DNA from: Sulfurovum indicum
GTDB taxonomy: Bacteria > Campylobacterota > Campylobacteria > Campylobacterales > Sulfurovaceae
Direction of reading: 5' to 3'
Assembly: GCF_014931715.1 (NCBI RefSeq)
Contig: NZ_CP063164.1
Span: forward strand, 372,001 to 436,000
DNA length: 64,000 nucleotides
In this document: positions 1-9,342 of the stretch, piece by piece
How positions within the stretch are numbered: the stretch's first letter is position 1
Layout: each line of letters begins with the position of its first letter
Translations under genes and position numbers: made by a program
The notes under the pieces: model-generated
Database searches by the model: none
Told to the model about the DNA's origin: nothing
Seen by the model: the letters and a program-made list of their open reading frames with translations, nothing else

Positions 1-205
1 ATGATTTAAAGTCAGGATTGACCGATTGACATGCCTGAAGCAAAGCCGTAGCATCGGCCGCTTCATTTGTGACACCTGTCTCAATGGGTTTATAGACACC
101 TGGTTTTACTCCTTTTTCTGCCAATAGCTCTATAAGCCTCAGTGTGGTGTGAGTCTTGCCTACATTTGTACCTGTAGCGGTGATAAAAAGAGTGTTCACT
201 TGCAT
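1..205 (-). CDS. bioD: Dethiobiotin synthetase, N-terminal part (runs off window)
   Basis: Read on the minus strand, the first 68 codons begin MQVNTLFITATGTNVGKT and continue into GVYKPIETGV. The glycine-rich GTNVGKT P-loop at about residues 11-17 followed by the KPIETG motif is the signature of BioD, which uses ATP and CO2 to close the ureido ring of dethiobiotin in biotin synthesis. The start is the ATG at 203-205 with GGAGA four bases upstream. The C-terminal two thirds lie beyond the left edge. The gene is divergent from clpS and shares an AT-rich intergenic promoter region of about 85 bp. Confidence 0.9.
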   Translation of the reverse strand, partial: MQVNTLFITATGTNVGKTHTTLRLIELLAEKGVKPGVYKPIETGVTNEAADATALLQACQSVNPDFKS

Positions 206-227
206 TTCTCCATTTTTTTTGTATAAT
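200..227 (+). promoter_or_regulatory. Probable sigma-70 promoter for clpS
   Basis: TTGCAT at 200-205 and TATAAT at 222-227 are separated by 16 bp and lie 63 bp before the clpS start. The -35 box overlaps the start codon of the divergent bioD. Inferred from sequence only. Confidence 0.5.
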
Positions 228-290
228 ATAGAGTCTTACATGAAACATGTGTAAGTATCAATAAATTATTAATCAGGATTTTAACATAAG

Positions 291-590
291 ATGCCAAAGT
301 TTGAAGAAGAATTAGATGTTGCTTTAGAACTGCAGGAACCACAACTTTTTAAAGTGCTGCTGCACAATGATGATTATACAAGTATGGATTTTGTGGTAGA
401 GGTATTGATGGGGATCTTTCATAAGACACACAGCCAGGCAGAGCAGATCATGTTACAGATCCATGAAAAGGGAAAAGCGATCTGTGGGGTATATACCTAC
501 GAGATTGCACAGATGAAGGTTGAGCAGGTAAAAGAGCTCGCCAAGCAGAATGAATTCCCTCTTCTTGCAACAATGGAAGAGGATGCATGA
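291..590 (+). CDS. clpS: ATP-dependent Clp protease adaptor ClpS
   Basis: This 99-residue protein is the N-degron recognition adaptor for ClpAP. The N-terminus is acidic and flexible. The folded core begins at about residue 20 (FKVLLHNDDYT) and contains the N26-D27-D28 segment and H58 that in ClpS structures bind the alpha-amino group of destabilising N-terminal residues. A conserved KGKAICGVYT segment follows. AGGA lies 12 bp before the ATG. The next gene is clpA, 19 bp downstream, and aat follows it, so adaptor, unfoldase and Leu/Phe-tagging enzyme sit together. I am confident of the family. Confidence 0.96.
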   Translation: MPKFEEELDVALELQEPQLFKVLLHNDDYTSMDFVVEVLMGIFHKTHSQAEQIMLQIHEKGKAICGVYTYEIAQMKVEQVKELAKQNEFPLLATMEEDA

Positions 591-609
591 AAGAATGAAA
601 GGTATATAA

Positions 610-2799
610 ATGATCAGTGTAGCATTGAATGATGTATTTAAAGAGGCGGTAAGCTATGCCAAAGAGAACCGTCATGAGTATTTGACCGTAGAACATGTTT
701 TCCTAGCGATCGTACGGTCGGAAAAAGGAAAAGATATTTTAGAGACACTGGGTGCAGATATAGCTAGGCTTGAAAAAGGAATAGTTGAGCATATACATAA
801 AACGATTCCGACACTCAAAGAGGCTGTAGAGCCTTTTGAGACAGTCGCACTTTCACGTGCCATCAACGATATGATGACTCATATCCATTCGGCAGGACGT
901 ACCGAAGCAAAGGTAGGAGATATGCTTGCATCCATTTTTATGCAGGAACACTCCTATGCGGTCTATCTGATGAAAAAAGAGGGGATCGCACGTATAGATA
1001 TCCTGGAAGTGATCTCACACAACCATACGGAGGAGGGTGCTCCTTCCAAACAGAGTGAGAAAGAGGAGACACTGCTTGAACAGTTTACGATAGAACTTGT
1101 TTCCCTGGCAAAGACCGGTAAGATCGATCCGGTGATAGGACGGGTTGATGAGATAAATCGTGTAATGCAGACACTGTGTCGCCGCAAAAAGAACAATCCT
1201 TTACTGGTAGGAGAACCGGGGGTCGGTAAAACAGCGATCGCTGAAGGGTTGGCGCTTAAGATCTCTGAGGATGAGGTCCCTGATGTACTAAAAAACTCAA
1301 AAGTCTATGCGCTGGACATGGGAGCGCTTGTCGCGGGTACCAAATACAGGGGTGATTTTGAGAAGCGACTCAAGGGGATCATTAAGGAGCTTACGGTACA
1401 GAAGGATGCCATTCTCTTCATTGATGAGATCCATACAATGGTTGGTGCGGGTGCGACCAGCGGAGGAAGTATGGATGCCAGCAACCTGCTTAAGCCTGCA
1501 CTTGCACGAGGAGAACTCAAGTGTATTGGTGCGACAACTTATGGTGAGTTCAGGAATTTTTTTGACAAAGACAAAGCACTCAGCCGCCGTTTTGCGAAGA
1601 TCGATGTGGAAGAGCCAAGCATTGAGGATACCTTTACGATCCTCAAAGGAGTCCAGCACAAATATGAGAATTTTCATAAGATCAATTTTACCGATGAAGC
1701 ATTGCAGAGTGCCATTGACCTTTCCGTAAAGTATCTGCATGACCGTTTCCTGCCGGATAAGGCAATGGATATTATTGATGAAGTAGGGGCCCATTTTATG
1801 CTTCGTGGAAAAGAGGGGGTTGACGTCACGCCAAAAGATATTGAAGAGAGTGTAGCAAAGATGATGAAGCTGCCTTCAACGGTCATCGGAACGGATGATA
1901 CGAAGAAGCTCAAGAATCTTGAAAAAGATCTCAGAGCGCATATTATCGGGCAGGATGAAGCGATTTATGTACTGTCAGCAGCGATCAAACGTTCGTATGC
2001 CGGACTTACCGGAGAGAACAAGCCTATTGGTTCATTTCTTTTTGTAGGACCAACGGGTGTGGGGAAAACAGCATTGGCTACGCAATTGGCGCAAACCATG
2101 CATGTACACTTCGAACGCCTGGATATGAGTGAGTATATGGAAGCGCACACTGTCAGTCGTCTGGTAGGTGCACCTCCGGGGTATGTCGGCTATGAACAGG
2201 GTGGACTGCTTACAGAGATGATCAAAAAACATCCTCATACTGTACTGCTGCTTGATGAGATCGAAAAAGCGCATCCTGATATTATGAATATTCTGCTTCA
2301 GATCATGGATGGTGCAAAGTTGACAGATAACAACGGTGTTGTAAGTGATTTTAAAAATGTCATACTTATTATGACCTCTAATCTTGGAACCAAGGAACCA
2401 AATGTTATGGGCTTTACGAAAGATACATCAGTGAAGACCGACAAAGCGATTAATGCATTCTTTGCACCGGAGTTCCGAAACCGTCTCAGCGCCATTGTCG
2501 AATTTAACCCGCTTAAACTTGAGGCACTTATCGAGATAGCTGACAGAGAGGTTGAGAAACTGAATACTCTGCTAAGATCCAAAAAGATCAAAGTCAAACT
2601 GACAAAAAAAGCCAAAATCTATCTGGCGCAAGAGGGATATGATGAACGCTACGGTGCAAGACACATTGCCCGTGTGATCGATGAGAAGATCAAAGAGGCA
2701 CTGACCGATGAGATACTCTTTGGTAAACTGAAAAAGGGCGGAACGGTCAAAGTCGGTTTCAGTGACGGTAAACTGACTTTCAACTATGGAGCAAAATAA
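610..2799 (+). CDS. clpA: ATP-dependent Clp protease ATP-binding subunit ClpA
   Basis: This 729-residue Hsp100 unfoldase feeds substrates to ClpP. It has a Clp N-domain (about 1-140), a first AAA+ module with Walker A GEPGVGKT at 201-208, and a second module with Walker A GPTGVGKT at 480-487, followed by a ClpB-type D2-small domain. There is no long ClpB middle coiled coil between the modules, and an NVMGFTKD segment after the second Walker B takes the position of the IGF/IGL loop that docks on ClpP. These points make it ClpA rather than ClpB. It follows clpS closely, which fits adaptor-unfoldase co-expression. clpP is not in the window. Confidence 0.96.
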   Translation: MISVALNDVFKEAVSYAKENRHEYLTVEHVFLAIVRSEKGKDILETLGADIARLEKGIVEHIHKTIPTLKEAVEPFETVALSRAINDMMTHIHSAGRTEAKVGDMLASIFMQEHSYAVYLMKKEGIARIDILEVISHNHTEEGAPSKQSEKEETLLEQFTIELVSLAKTGKIDPVIGRVDEINRVMQTLCRRKKNNPLLVGEPGVGKTAIAEGLALKISEDEVPDVLKNSKVYALDMGALVAGTKYRGDFEKRLKGIIKELTVQKDAILFIDEIHTMVGAGATSGGSMDASNLLKPALARGELKCIGATTYGEFRNFFDKDKALSRRFAKIDVEEPSIEDTFTILKGVQHKYENFHKINFTDEALQSAIDLSVKYLHDRFLPDKAMDIIDEVGAHFMLRGKEGVDVTPKDIEESVAKMMKLPSTVIGTDDTKKLKNLEKDLRAHIIGQDEAIYVLSAAIKRSYAGLTGENKPIGSFLFVGPTGVGKTALATQLAQTMHVHFERLDMSEYMEAHTVSRLVGAPPGYVGYEQGGLLTEMIKKHPHTVLLLDEIEKAHPDIMNILLQIMDGAKLTDNNGVVSDFKNVILIMTSNLGTKEPNVMGFTKDTSVKTDKAINAFFAPEFRNRLSAIVEFNPLKLEALIEIADREVEKLNTLLRSKKIKVKLTKKAKIYLAQEGYDERYGARHIARVIDEKIKEALTDEILFGKLKKGGTVKVGFSDGKLTFNYGAK

Positions 2800-2890
2800 A
2801 TGCACCATCAGTATTTTAATTTAATAAATAAAAGTATTGCTCTGCAAAGTATACTGACATTATTGACTGTTCCTTGTTCCTCAGCCACTA

Positions 2891-2911
2891 AAAAGCTCCG
2901 CAGGAGCTTTT
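2891..2911 (+). promoter_or_regulatory. Perfect 9-bp hairpin that buries the aat ribosome-binding site
   Basis: AAAAGCTCC and GGAGCTTTT form a perfect stem closed by a GCA loop. The AGGAG Shine-Dalgarno sequence of aat (2902-2906) lies in the 3' arm, eight bases before the ATG. The stem also ends in a short T run, so it could act as a weak terminator after clpA. Either role would make aat expression conditional. Confidence 0.6.
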
Positions 2912-2914
2912 AAA

Positions 2915-3661
2915 ATGGGATCAATGTTTGATGAGGAGGATTATCTGATTCCTCCGCTGAGCAACTATTCGTATGCATTTCCCAGCCCTCGTTTTGCTTC
3001 GGATGAAGGACTGCTTGCCTATGGAGGAGATCTTTCATCAACACGATTGTTGACAGCATATCGTAACGGCATTTTCCCGTGGTACCTGGAGGGAGATCCC
3101 ATTTTATGGTGGTCACCAAATCCAAGACTGCTGCTCTACCCGAAAGATTTTAAAGTAAGAAAGTCTTTCAGAAGAGTATTGCGTAACGGTGGATTCCGTG
3201 TAACATTTGATCACTGTTTTGCTGATGTTATCAGGTACTGTGCCACTGTACCCAGAGAAGGGCAGAAGGGCTCATGGATAGTACCTGAGATGCAGGAGGC
3301 ATATATCCGTTTGCATGAAGAGGGATATGCCCATAGTGTAGAGGTATATAAAGATGAGGAACTGGTCGGTGGACTTTACGGTGTTTCAATGGGAAAAGCT
3401 TTTTTTGGAGAGTCGATGTTTTCTCTGATGACCGATGCTTCCAAAGTGGCATTTAAAGCGCTCAGTGATGTTTTAGGAGAGAGAGGTTATGATTTTATCG
3501 ACTGCCAGATGAAGACCGACCATATGGTTGGACTTGGGGCCCAGACAGTGGACCGTAACCGTTTTTTATATGAGCTTGAACAGACACTGCAAAAACCAAG
3601 TGATATCGGCTCATGGCAGAATTTTAGATGGAAATATAAGGAAAAGACAGATGGTAAATAG
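2915..3661 (+). CDS. aat: Leucyl/phenylalanyl-tRNA--protein transferase
   Basis: Aat transfers Leu or Phe from charged tRNA to N-terminal Arg or Lys of proteins, making N-degrons that ClpS-ClpA recognise. The 248-residue protein has the family landmarks YRNGIFPWY near residues 49-57, WWSPNPR shortly after, and GVSMGKAFFGESMFS in the second half. The chosen ATG has AGGAG eight bases upstream inside a hairpin; a second ATG three codons in is possible. It follows clpS and clpA, which supports an N-end-rule unit. It overlaps the next gene, tal, by 11 bp, so translational coupling is likely. Confidence 0.95.
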   Translation: MGSMFDEEDYLIPPLSNYSYAFPSPRFASDEGLLAYGGDLSSTRLLTAYRNGIFPWYLEGDPILWWSPNPRLLLYPKDFKVRKSFRRVLRNGGFRVTFDHCFADVIRYCATVPREGQKGSWIVPEMQEAYIRLHEEGYAHSVEVYKDEELVGGLYGVSMGKAFFGESMFSLMTDASKVAFKALSDVLGERGYDFIDCQMKTDHMVGLGAQTVDRNRFLYELEQTLQKPSDIGSWQNFRWKYKEKTDGK

Positions 3662-4637
3662 AGAGATCGGTTTCTCGTTGTGGTTGGATTTTGTAGAGCG
3701 GGACTATTTGAAAAATGCATTCGGAGCTTTGATAGAAAAAGGGATTATTAACGGCGCGACAAGCAACCCGGCTATTTTTGCATCTGCGATTACAAGTTCT
3801 CCTGCCTATAAAGAACAGTTGGAGAGTCTCTCGGGGAAAAGTCCAAAAGAGAAGTATGAGGCATTGGCGATTGAAGATATCAGAACGGCCGCACAGGCTT
3901 TGCGACCGCTTTATGATGAGGGAAATGACGGATATATTTCCATTGAGGTTGACCCTTTTCTCTCCAATGATACGCAAGGTACGATCGAAGAGGGGAGAAG
4001 ACTTTTTGAAACAATAGGAGAACCCAATGTAATGGTCAAAGTACCAGCGACCAATGCGGGATATGAAGCAATGAGCACACTGCTCTCTGAAGGTATTTCT
4101 GTTAATGCGACACTGATTTTTTCACCAACACAGGCCGGGCGCTGTATCAAAGCAATGCAAAAAGGGATGGAACAGACCGACAGAAAAGTGGATGGTGTGA
4201 TATCTGTCTTTGTCAGCCGGTTTGACAGAATGCTCGACAATGAACTTGCGCAAAACGGTATAGACACTTCACTGACAGGTATTTATAATGCTGCAAAGAT
4301 ATACAACATGATCGAAAAGTGCGGCAGTGAAAATATTCGTACACTTTTTGCAAGTACAGGAGTAAAAGGTAATGATCTGCCTGCCTACTACTATATGCGT
4401 GAGCTGCTTGCCTCCCATTCTGTCAACACTGCACCGTTGGCGACCATTGAATCCTATATATCCGTAAAACCGACACCGGCTAAACTTCCTTTGGAAGAGA
4501 CAGTAATAAACGGGTATTTTACAAAGTTGTCAGATAGCGGTTTTGATATGGAAACGGTTTATGCTACACTGTTAAAAGAGGGGTTGGAAGCGTTTGAACA
4601 AGCGTTCCAGGAGATGCTGGATACGTTAAATCGATAA
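3651..4637 (+). CDS. tal: Transaldolase
   Basis: Transaldolase moves a dihydroxyacetone unit between sugar phosphates in the non-oxidative pentose phosphate pathway. From the ATG at 3651 the protein has 328 residues, usual for the long bacterial transaldolase type. It carries the GATSNPAIF motif (35-43) and the Schiff-base lysine K130 in NVMVKVPATNAG. The open frame extends upstream to 3528, but AAGGA just before 3651 and the family N-terminus make 3651 the better start. It overlaps the end of aat by 11 bp. Confidence 0.94.
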   Translation: MVNREIGFSLWLDFVERDYLKNAFGALIEKGIINGATSNPAIFASAITSSPAYKEQLESLSGKSPKEKYEALAIEDIRTAAQALRPLYDEGNDGYISIEVDPFLSNDTQGTIEEGRRLFETIGEPNVMVKVPATNAGYEAMSTLLSEGISVNATLIFSPTQAGRCIKAMQKGMEQTDRKVDGVISVFVSRFDRMLDNELAQNGIDTSLTGIYNAAKIYNMIEKCGSENIRTLFASTGVKGNDLPAYYYMRELLASHSVNTAPLATIESYISVKPTPAKLPLEETVINGYFTKLSDSGFDMETVYATLLKEGLEAFEQAFQEMLDTLNR

Positions 4638-4649
4638 AAGGAAACGCGC

Positions 4650-5792
4650 ATGGAAGAGAGACTCAAACTGTACCTACGTACGATGATAAGCAATAAAGGA
4701 AGTGATCTTCATTTGAAATCCGGCTCCCACGTAAGAGTGAGAATAGACGGTGTCTTGAAGCTTCTGGGTAAAGATGAGCTCACTTCACAGCAGATGGATG
4801 AGCTCGCCAGAGAGATTACGACAACAGAACAATACGGGAAGCTTAAAACAGAGCGTAATCTGGATTTTTCCTATACACTTGGAAAAGAGTATCGTTTCAG
4901 AGTGAATTTCTTTTACCAGATGGACGGACTAAGTGCGGTGTTCCGGATCATTCCTATTGAAATTTTAACTATTGAACAGCTGAAACTCCCCAAGGTAATC
5001 AATGATTTTGCCAATATACAGCGCGGACTGGTACTGGTGACGGGAGTGACCGGATCGGGAAAATCTACTACCCTGGCTGCACTTCTGGAAAAGATCAATG
5101 CTGAACAGAAAAAGCATATTATCACCATTGAAGACCCTATAGAGTTTGTACACAAAGACAGAGGTTGTCTGATCAACCAGAGAGGTATCGGACAGGATAC
5201 CTACTCTTTTTCCGATGCATTGAGAGCAGCTTTGAGAGAAGATCCCGATATCATCCTTGTCGGCGAGATGCGGGACCTTGAAACGATCGATATTGCGATG
5301 CATGCGGCAAATACAGGCCACCTGGTATTTTCAACACTGCATACGCTGGATGCCAAAGAGACTATTGACAGAATTGTCGGTATGTTTCCCAATGATGAGC
5401 AAAACCGTATCAGGATGTCTTTGGCTTCGATACTTGAAGGGGTGATCTCCCAGCGTCTGATCCCAACCAAACGAGGAGGGAGGGTTGCCGCAATAGAGGT
5501 GCTGAAAAAGACAGCACGTATTACACAGCTTATTGCAGAAAAACGTGATGCTGAAATTCCTGATGCACTTTTTGAAGGGAAAGATATCTATGGAACACAG
5601 ACATTTGACCAGGCACTGCTTGATATATACAGAACGGGAGAGATAGATGCCCAAACAGCACTGGACTATGCAACCAATCCGGCTGACATGAAACTTAAAA
5701 TGCAAGGGGTGGGCAAAGGTGCTATTGTTGATGAGAATGCTGGGAAAGACGGACTGGATGTCCTTGAACTTAAAGATGAGAATGAAGGATAG
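4650..5792 (+). CDS. pilT: PilT-type retraction/secretion ATPase
   Basis: This 380-residue protein is a type II/IV secretion superfamily ATPase, closest to PilT, the hexameric motor that retracts type IV pili. It has an N-terminal PAS-like region (GSDLHLKSG near the start), Walker A GVTGSGKS at 132-139, an Asp box with IITIEDPIE, Walker B ILVGEMRD, and a His box with STLHT. The C-terminal PilT motif AIRNLIRE is replaced by TARITQLIAE, so it is a divergent PilT or a PilU-like relative. No pilin genes are nearby. It starts 12 bp after tal, with AGGAAA upstream. Confidence 0.85.
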   Translation: MEERLKLYLRTMISNKGSDLHLKSGSHVRVRIDGVLKLLGKDELTSQQMDELAREITTTEQYGKLKTERNLDFSYTLGKEYRFRVNFFYQMDGLSAVFRIIPIEILTIEQLKLPKVINDFANIQRGLVLVTGVTGSGKSTTLAALLEKINAEQKKHIITIEDPIEFVHKDRGCLINQRGIGQDTYSFSDALRAALREDPDIILVGEMRDLETIDIAMHAANTGHLVFSTLHTLDAKETIDRIVGMFPNDEQNRIRMSLASILEGVISQRLIPTKRGGRVAAIEVLKKTARITQLIAEKRDAEIPDALFEGKDIYGTQTFDQALLDIYRTGEIDAQTALDYATNPADMKLKMQGVGKGAIVDENAGKDGLDVLELKDENEG

Positions 5793-5808
5793 TTTAAAAA
5801 AAATTCGG

Positions 5809-5814
5809 TATAAT
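5809..5814 (+). promoter_or_regulatory. -10 box for rplY
   Basis: TATAAT follows an A-rich run and lies 30 bp before the rplY ATG. No clear -35 box is visible, which is common in this phylum. Confidence 0.5.
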
Positions 5815-5844
5815 CCGTTCCTATTTTAATTTAAGGACATAAAA

Positions 5845-6381
5845 ATGTTAGAAGGTATCGTTAGAGAGAGTATCGGAAAGACTACTGCAAAGAAGCTTAG
5901 AAGAGATGGTTATCTAACTGCAAACCTTTACGCGAACGGCGTAGAGAATATTCAAGCCGCTTTTAAACGTGGTGAGTTTGCAAGAGCAGTTAGAAATAAG
6001 GATAGCCTTACTTTCCCTGTAAAAGTGGGGGACAAAGAGCTTAACGTTGTAATCCAGGAGTATCAACTGCATCCTATTCACGGAGAAGTAGTACATGTAG
6101 ACCTTAGAATTGCGGTTCCTGGTCAGGTGACAGACTACCTTGTACCGGTTGTAACACACGGAACACCGGTTGGTCTGAAAAACAAAGGTGTACTTGTTAT
6201 GTCAAAAAGAAGAGTGAAGGTAAGAGGTGCCATTGAGAATATACCGGCAAAATTTGACCTTAACGTTGAACCGCTACAGAGAGATGACTCTATCCTTATC
6301 AGAGATGTTGAAGTACCTGAAGGGTGCAGAATGATGGACAGACCGGATGTTGCTATTTGTGGTGTAATTAAAGCCAAATAA
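5845..6381 (+). CDS. rplY: 50S ribosomal protein bL25, long (Ctc/TL5) form
   Basis: bL25 binds 5S rRNA in the large ribosomal subunit. The 178-residue protein is the two-domain CTC form: an N-terminal bL25 beta barrel (about 1-92, with LHPIHGEVVHVDLR near 70-83) and a C-terminal TL5-like domain (about 95-178, with GTPVGLKNKGVL). AAGGA is placed eight bases before the ATG. It is followed 13 bp later by pth; the rplY-pth pair is common in bacteria and joins two translation functions. Confidence 0.94.
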   Translation: MLEGIVRESIGKTTAKKLRRDGYLTANLYANGVENIQAAFKRGEFARAVRNKDSLTFPVKVGDKELNVVIQEYQLHPIHGEVVHVDLRIAVPGQVTDYLVPVVTHGTPVGLKNKGVLVMSKRRVKVRGAIENIPAKFDLNVEPLQRDDSILIRDVEVPEGCRMMDRPDVAICGVIKAK

Positions 6382-6394
6382 TGAAAGTATTGTC

Positions 6395-6967
6395 GTGACA
6401 CTCTTCGTAGGTCTGGGAAACCCGGGATCACAATACGAAGATACACGCCACAATATTGGTTTCAAGGTCATCGACGCACTTGTAGATGACACTGGAGCCA
6501 GAGATATCTCCAAAACAGCATTTCACGGTATGCTTTACCGTACAACCAATACCCTTTTTCTAAAACCTGTTACCTATATGAACCTTTCAGGCAAGAGTGT
6601 ACTTCCTGTCAAGCAGTTTTTCAAAGTCGATCTGGAGAATATTATTGTGGTCCATGATGATATTGATCTTCCTTTTGGTGCGGTACGTTTTAAAAGAGGG
6701 GGCGGACATGGTGGACATAATGGTTTAAAGTCAATAGATGCTATGGTCGGTAGAGAGTATCTGCGTGTGAGAATAGGTGTAGGAAAACCTGAACGAAAAT
6801 CACAGGTGGCGGATTATGTACTGCATGATTTCAATGCAGAAGAGATAACATTGCTCAGGTCACTTATTGATCATGTTGTTAGCGCATGTAAAGCACTTTT
6901 GAAGCATGAGCTCAATGAAGTCAAGTCACACTACACTCTTAAGTCTATAGAGGCACTGCACGTATGA
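6395..6967 (+). CDS. pth: Peptidyl-tRNA hydrolase
   Basis: Pth cleaves peptidyl-tRNA released from stalled ribosomes. The 190-residue protein shows the catalytic H19 in TRHNIGF, N63 in YMNLSG, and the H87-D88-D89 patch in VVHDDIDLPFG, followed by GGGHGGHNGLKS. The start is GTG at 6395; an upstream ATG at 6381 is out of frame and runs into a stop. The stop overlaps the next gene's ATG in an ATGA arrangement, so pth and the LptF/G permease are probably translationally coupled. Confidence 0.95.
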   Translation: MTLFVGLGNPGSQYEDTRHNIGFKVIDALVDDTGARDISKTAFHGMLYRTTNTLFLKPVTYMNLSGKSVLPVKQFFKVDLENIIVVHDDIDLPFGAVRFKRGGGHGGHNGLKSIDAMVGREYLRVRIGVGKPERKSQVADYVLHDFNAEEITLLRSLIDHVVSACKALLKHELNEVKSHYTLKSIEALHV

Positions 6968-8046
6968 GTCTGCTGAATCCTCCTCGTTATTTTTTCTATA
7001 TTGCCAAACACTATATCAAAAACCTTTTGGCCATCCTTTTTGGATTGGCATTTGCCTTTGCTGCGATCGATTATTTCCAGCATATTCAGAAATTGGATGT
7101 TGCAGGCAACTACAAGATCCTCTATATCTACTATATGTGGCAGGAGGCATTAGGTCTTCTCTATCCTTTAGCGATCGTTTTTGCTCTCATTATGACCAAG
7201 CTGACTTTTGTCAAGCAGAATACCATGGGAGCATTCCATGCTTTCGGGTACAGTAAAAAACGTCTTGTTGTACCGTTGATGTCTGTTGCAGTGCTTATCT
7301 ATGCTCTCTTTACCTATCTGCATACCACAGAGTTTTCTTATGCAAAGGATAAAGCAGCTGTGCTTTTGGAAAAACAGCTCAATGCCTATGATGTCAATGA
7401 TCTTTTCTTCAAATACAATGATACATTTGTCTATATGAAAAAGCTTGATCCTGTGCATAAAAAGCTCGAAGATATTACGATCTTCAAAGTATCCGGCTAC
7501 AGGGTACTCTATACGATTCATGCACCCTATGCGGTTTTTGATGGAGAAGAATGGGATGCGAAAGATGCTACACTCAAGACACATATATATGAAGATGGCA
7601 AACTGGTTCGCTACCAAATTGAGCATAAAAAAAATATTAAAACGCTTAAAGGCTACAAACCCAAGATAATAGAGTCACTTTATCAAGGGAAAGCACTCAA
7701 TATTGTTGATGCCTATACGACCTGGAAACTGCTTGAAGAACAGCATCTTAATTCTGACAAGATACGTGCAGTTCTTTATGAAAAGACAGTGATGCCTCTT
7801 TTTGCTTTGGCAATGTTACTTATTCTTTTTTTCAAACTCCCTTTTCATGCAAGGATGATGCATGTTGGACTGGTTATCGCGTCTGCTTTGGGATCGACTT
7901 TTGTTGTTTGGGGGATATTGTTCGGTTTGAACCAGATTGGTGCCAATGGTGTATTGCCACCTGAGGTGACAGTGATTTTGCCTATAGGACTGCTTTGGGT
8001 CTATGCGATCTATGTCTTTTTTACAAATGAACGAAGTATCGTATAG
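6964..8046 (+). CDS. LptF/LptG family lipopolysaccharide export permease
   Basis: This 360-residue inner-membrane protein belongs to the YjgP/YjgQ (LptF/LptG) family that extracts lipopolysaccharide with the LptB ATPase. Three hydrophobic segments occupy roughly residues 15-120 and three more about 265-355. Between them lies a hydrophilic region matching the periplasmic jellyroll domain. I cannot tell LptF from LptG by sequence alone. It overlaps pth by 4 bp. LptE is encoded elsewhere in the window (24.4 kb), so two parts of the Lpt machine are present. Confidence 0.88.
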   Translation: MSLLNPPRYFFYIAKHYIKNLLAILFGLAFAFAAIDYFQHIQKLDVAGNYKILYIYYMWQEALGLLYPLAIVFALIMTKLTFVKQNTMGAFHAFGYSKKRLVVPLMSVAVLIYALFTYLHTTEFSYAKDKAAVLLEKQLNAYDVNDLFFKYNDTFVYMKKLDPVHKKLEDITIFKVSGYRVLYTIHAPYAVFDGEEWDAKDATLKTHIYEDGKLVRYQIEHKKNIKTLKGYKPKIIESLYQGKALNIVDAYTTWKLLEEQHLNSDKIRAVLYEKTVMPLFALAMLLILFFKLPFHARMMHVGLVIASALGSTFVVWGILFGLNQIGANGVLPPEVTVILPIGLLWVYAIYVFFTNERSIV

Positions 8047-8100
8047 ACTTCTGAATCTACTCACGTCTCTCTGTTAGGGCACCTCTAATCAATTTTTAGA

Positions 8101-8106
8101 TAAAAT
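8101..8106 (+). promoter_or_regulatory. -10 box for lysA
   Basis: TAAAAT preceded by an AT-rich stretch lies 27 bp before the lysA ATG, in an 86-bp intergenic region. Confidence 0.4.
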
Positions 8107-8132
8107 CACTTCAAATATCAAGAGGATAGTAA

Positions 8133-9341
8133 ATGTCTATAGACTATAAAGGACTGGTGGAGAAATACGGTTCTCCGCTCTACATGTATGATTTTGATTA
8201 TATTGAAAACCGTTACAGAACACTCAAAGAAGCTTTTGCAGGGAAAAAGTCACTTATTAACTATGCAGTCAAAGCCAACTCCAATCTTTCTGTGATTCAA
8301 CATTTGGCAAAGCTTGGTGCCGGAGCTGATTGTGTAAGTATCGGTGAAGTCAGACGTGCATTGGATGCGGGTGTAGATAAGTACAAGATCATTTTTTCAG
8401 GTGTAGGAAAGCGTGATGATGAGATCGAGGAGGCATTGAAAAGAGATATTTTAATGCTCAACCTTGAGAGCGAAGCAGAGATGAAACGTGTGGAGATGGT
8501 GGCAAAAGCTCTGGGTAAAGAAGCACGTATTTCCATCCGGGTTAATCCCAACATCGATCCTCAGACGCATCCCTATATCTCGACAGGCCTGCATGAGAAT
8601 AAGTTTGGGGTTGAGATCGATATGGCAAAACGTATGTATATTTATGCAAACAAGTCAGAGTATCTTAATCCGGTAGGGATACATTTTCATATCGGTTCAC
8701 AGTTGACCAACCTTGATCCGATTAAAGAGTCGGCTATGATCGTTGCAGATCTGGTACGTTCACTTAGAGCAATTAAGATCGATATCAAGTTCTTTGATGT
8801 GGGTGGCGGAATAGGTGTAGTCTATGATGATGAAACACCTATCCCGGAGAGAGCCTACACAGAAGCGATCTCTGAGGCAACCAAAGGGTTGGATGTGACA
8901 CTGCTTTGCGAGCCCGGACGCTATATGGTTGCTAATGCCGGTGCTTTCTTTACAAAAGTTCTATACGAGAAGAACAACGACGGTAAGCGTTTCGTGATCG
9001 TTGATGGCGGAATGAATGATCTGATCCGACCAAGTCTTTACAATGCATATCATAAGATCGAAGCAGTGGGAGCAGAGGGAGAAAAGACACCTGCTGATGT
9101 TGTCGGTCCTGTTTGTGAGAGTGGTGATTTCTTTGGAAAGAATGTACCGCTGCCACCATTGAATCATAACGACATCATTGTGGTACAGTCGGCAGGAGCT
9201 TATGGCTTTACAATGGCAAGTAACTACAATACACGTCCAAAACCTGCTGAAATTGCGTTACAAGGTGGAACGGACAGACTGATCCGAAGACGTGAGACCT
9301 ATGAAGATCAGGTACGTCTGGAGAAAGAGTTCTTGGAATAA
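8133..9341 (+). CDS. lysA: Diaminopimelate decarboxylase
   Basis: LysA decarboxylates meso-diaminopimelate to lysine, using PLP. The 402-residue protein has the PLP lysine K47 in YAVKANSN, the GVHFHIGSQ-type motif (here PVGIHFHIGSQ), FDVGGGIGV for phosphate binding, CEPGRYMV, and the C-terminal CESGD box with the catalytic cysteine. A ribosome-binding AGAGGA precedes the ATG. The gene has its own predicted promoter and is followed by a possible short ORF and pheA. Confidence 0.96.
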   Translation: MSIDYKGLVEKYGSPLYMYDFDYIENRYRTLKEAFAGKKSLINYAVKANSNLSVIQHLAKLGAGADCVSIGEVRRALDAGVDKYKIIFSGVGKRDDEIEEALKRDILMLNLESEAEMKRVEMVAKALGKEARISIRVNPNIDPQTHPYISTGLHENKFGVEIDMAKRMYIYANKSEYLNPVGIHFHIGSQLTNLDPIKESAMIVADLVRSLRAIKIDIKFFDVGGGIGVVYDDETPIPERAYTEAISEATKGLDVTLLCEPGRYMVANAGAFFTKVLYEKNNDGKRFVIVDGGMNDLIRPSLYNAYHKIEAVGAEGEKTPADVVGPVCESGDFFGKNVPLPPLNHNDIIVVQSAGAYGFTMASNYNTRPKPAEIALQGGTDRLIRRRETYEDQVRLEKEFLE

Positions 9342-9342
9342 A

